DNA of 64,000 nucleotides from Petrolisthes cinctipes. Its lineage: Eukaryota > Arthropoda > Malacostraca > Decapoda > Porcellanidae. The notes beneath the pieces were generated by a model. It worked only from the letters and a program-made list of their open reading frames with translations, ran no database searches and was not told where the DNA came from. This document shows positions 63,241 through 64,000 of the stretch, piece after piece (position 1 is the stretch's first letter; every line of letters begins with the position of its first letter). The position numbers were made by a program, and so were the translations under genes. Location: contig JAWQEG010000474.1 of assembly GCA_033782935.1 (NCBI GenBank), forward strand, positions 372,001-436,000, read 5' to 3'.

Positions 63241-64000
63241 AGGTGCCCAAAAGTCGATATGTGCATGCATCTTCAGTACCCGTTTATATCTCAAATTCAG
63301 GCTCAAAACACCCGAAAATTCGATATTTAGGGGTCCCAGAATCGATCTGTACATGCCTACTCCGTGTTAGAGTATTTTCAAAATACATGCCCTAAACATG
63401 CTGAAAATCGATATTTTAGATGCCCAAAGTCAATATGTGCATGTATCTTCTGTACCCGTTTATATCTCAAATTCTGGCCCTAAACACCCAAAAATTCAAT
63501 ATTTTGGGGGTCCCAGAAGCAATCTGTACATGCCTACTCAGTGCTAGAATATTTTCAAAATATAGGCTAAAAACATGCTAAAAATCGATATTTTAGGTGC
63601 CAAAAAGTCGATATCTCAAAATAAGGCCCAAAACACCCGAAAATTCGATATTATGGGGTCCCAGAAGCGATCTGTACATGTCTACTCCGTCTTAGTGTAT
63701 TTTCAAAATACAGCCCCAAAACATGCTCAAAATCGATGTTTTAGGTGGCAAAAAGTCGATATGTGCATGCATCTTCAGTATCCGTTTATATCTCAAATTC
63801 AGGCTCATAACACCCGAAAATTCGATATTTAGGTGTCCTAGAAGCGATCTCTACATGCCTACTCAGTGCTAGAATGTTTTCAAAATATAGGCTCAAAACA
63901 TGCTCAAAATCGATATTTTAGGTGCCCAAAAGTCGATATGTGCATGCATCTTCTGTACTCGTTTATATCTCAAATTCAAGCTCAAAACACCCAAAAATTC
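63233..64000 (-). repeat. Satellite array, inverted orientation
   Basis: The same satellite continues as reverse complement: landmarks such as cgtttatatctcaaattc, aacacccgaaaattcgat and ggtcccagaagcgatctg appear on the plus strand. Reversed monomers end at 63298 (partial B, first 66 positions of the monomer), 63474 (B, 176 bp), 63623 (A2, 149 bp with one extra g in a g-run), 63800 (B, 177 bp) and 63977 (B, 177 bp). A 23-bp partial reaches the window end. The spacing of the A2 unit between pairs of B units matches the A2-B-B trimer order of the forward array just before the switch. The length of the inverted arm beyond the window is unknown. Confidence 0.95.

Noticed and set aside
1..64000. 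Numerous open reading frames of 60-340 codons, mostly on the minus strand
   Set aside because: They are translations of the same tandem repeat in several frames, often with GTG or TTG first codons. They have no domains and track monomer boundaries. No protein-coding gene is supported.
1..64000. Telomeric repeats, rRNA, tRNA or known interspersed elements within the array
   Set aside because: None seen: no tandem telomere-type hexamers or heptamers, no tRNA-like stems with B-box motifs, and no stretch departing from the satellite consensus.
1..64000. Assignment to a named plant or animal satellite family because the A+B dimer is ~324 bp
   Set aside because: Similar repeat lengths occur in unrelated species. 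Length alone is not evidence and I do not recognise the sequence; a search of satellite databases with the B consensus would decide.

Overview
The whole 64 kb window is one satellite DNA array. I see no ordinary gene, RNA gene, transposon, CRISPR array or unique spacer. Nearly every stretch of about 20 bases or more belongs to one repeat family. A hand-built consensus is about 39-40% GC. This kind of layout (about 385 head-to-tail monomers, multi-kilobase higher-order repeats, near-identical segmental duplications) is typical of eukaryotic heterochromatin such as centromeric, pericentromeric or subtelomeric arrays. I cannot name the species or satellite family from sequence alone.

There are two monomer classes. 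B is about 177 bp (176-178). A is 147 bp (A1) or 148 bp (A2). A is B lacking a 29-bp segment flanked by short ATAT repeats. B is itself an old internal duplication: its two halves (89 and 88 bp) are clearly related. The inferred history is an ~88-bp unit, then B (177), then A by deletion, then mixed A/B arrays, then higher-order repeats (HORs) of many sizes.

Layout. 1-12754: A1/B mosaic with ~2.06-2.09 kb spacing of a marker monomer and a ~1.06 kb block present three times. 12755-18872: 3,059-bp tandem duplication. 18873-20230: A2-rich bridge. 20231-22220: 995-bp tandem duplication. 22021-25100: 740-bp unit, four copies plus a partial one. 24183-38102: 6,960-bp tandem duplication with two mismatches seen by eye. 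38103-47200: mosaic of blocks repeated at 3,822, 5,287 and 4,785 bp. 47201-55595: HOR domain of six-mers and seven-mers (about 1,000 and 1,178 bp) with a 14-mer super-period of ~2,357 bp. 55596-61606: less regular repeats, including a 677-bp duplication. 61607-63109: three A2-B-B trimers of exactly 501 bp. At 63232/63233 the array flips strand and runs in reverse complement to the window end.

The many open reading frames, mostly on the minus strand, are by-products of a stop-poor repeat whose common monomer lengths (147 and 177) are multiples of three. I do not call them genes. The points most worth checking are the strand switch at 63.23 kb, the 6,960-bp duplication, and the hidden 88-bp ancestry of the monomer.
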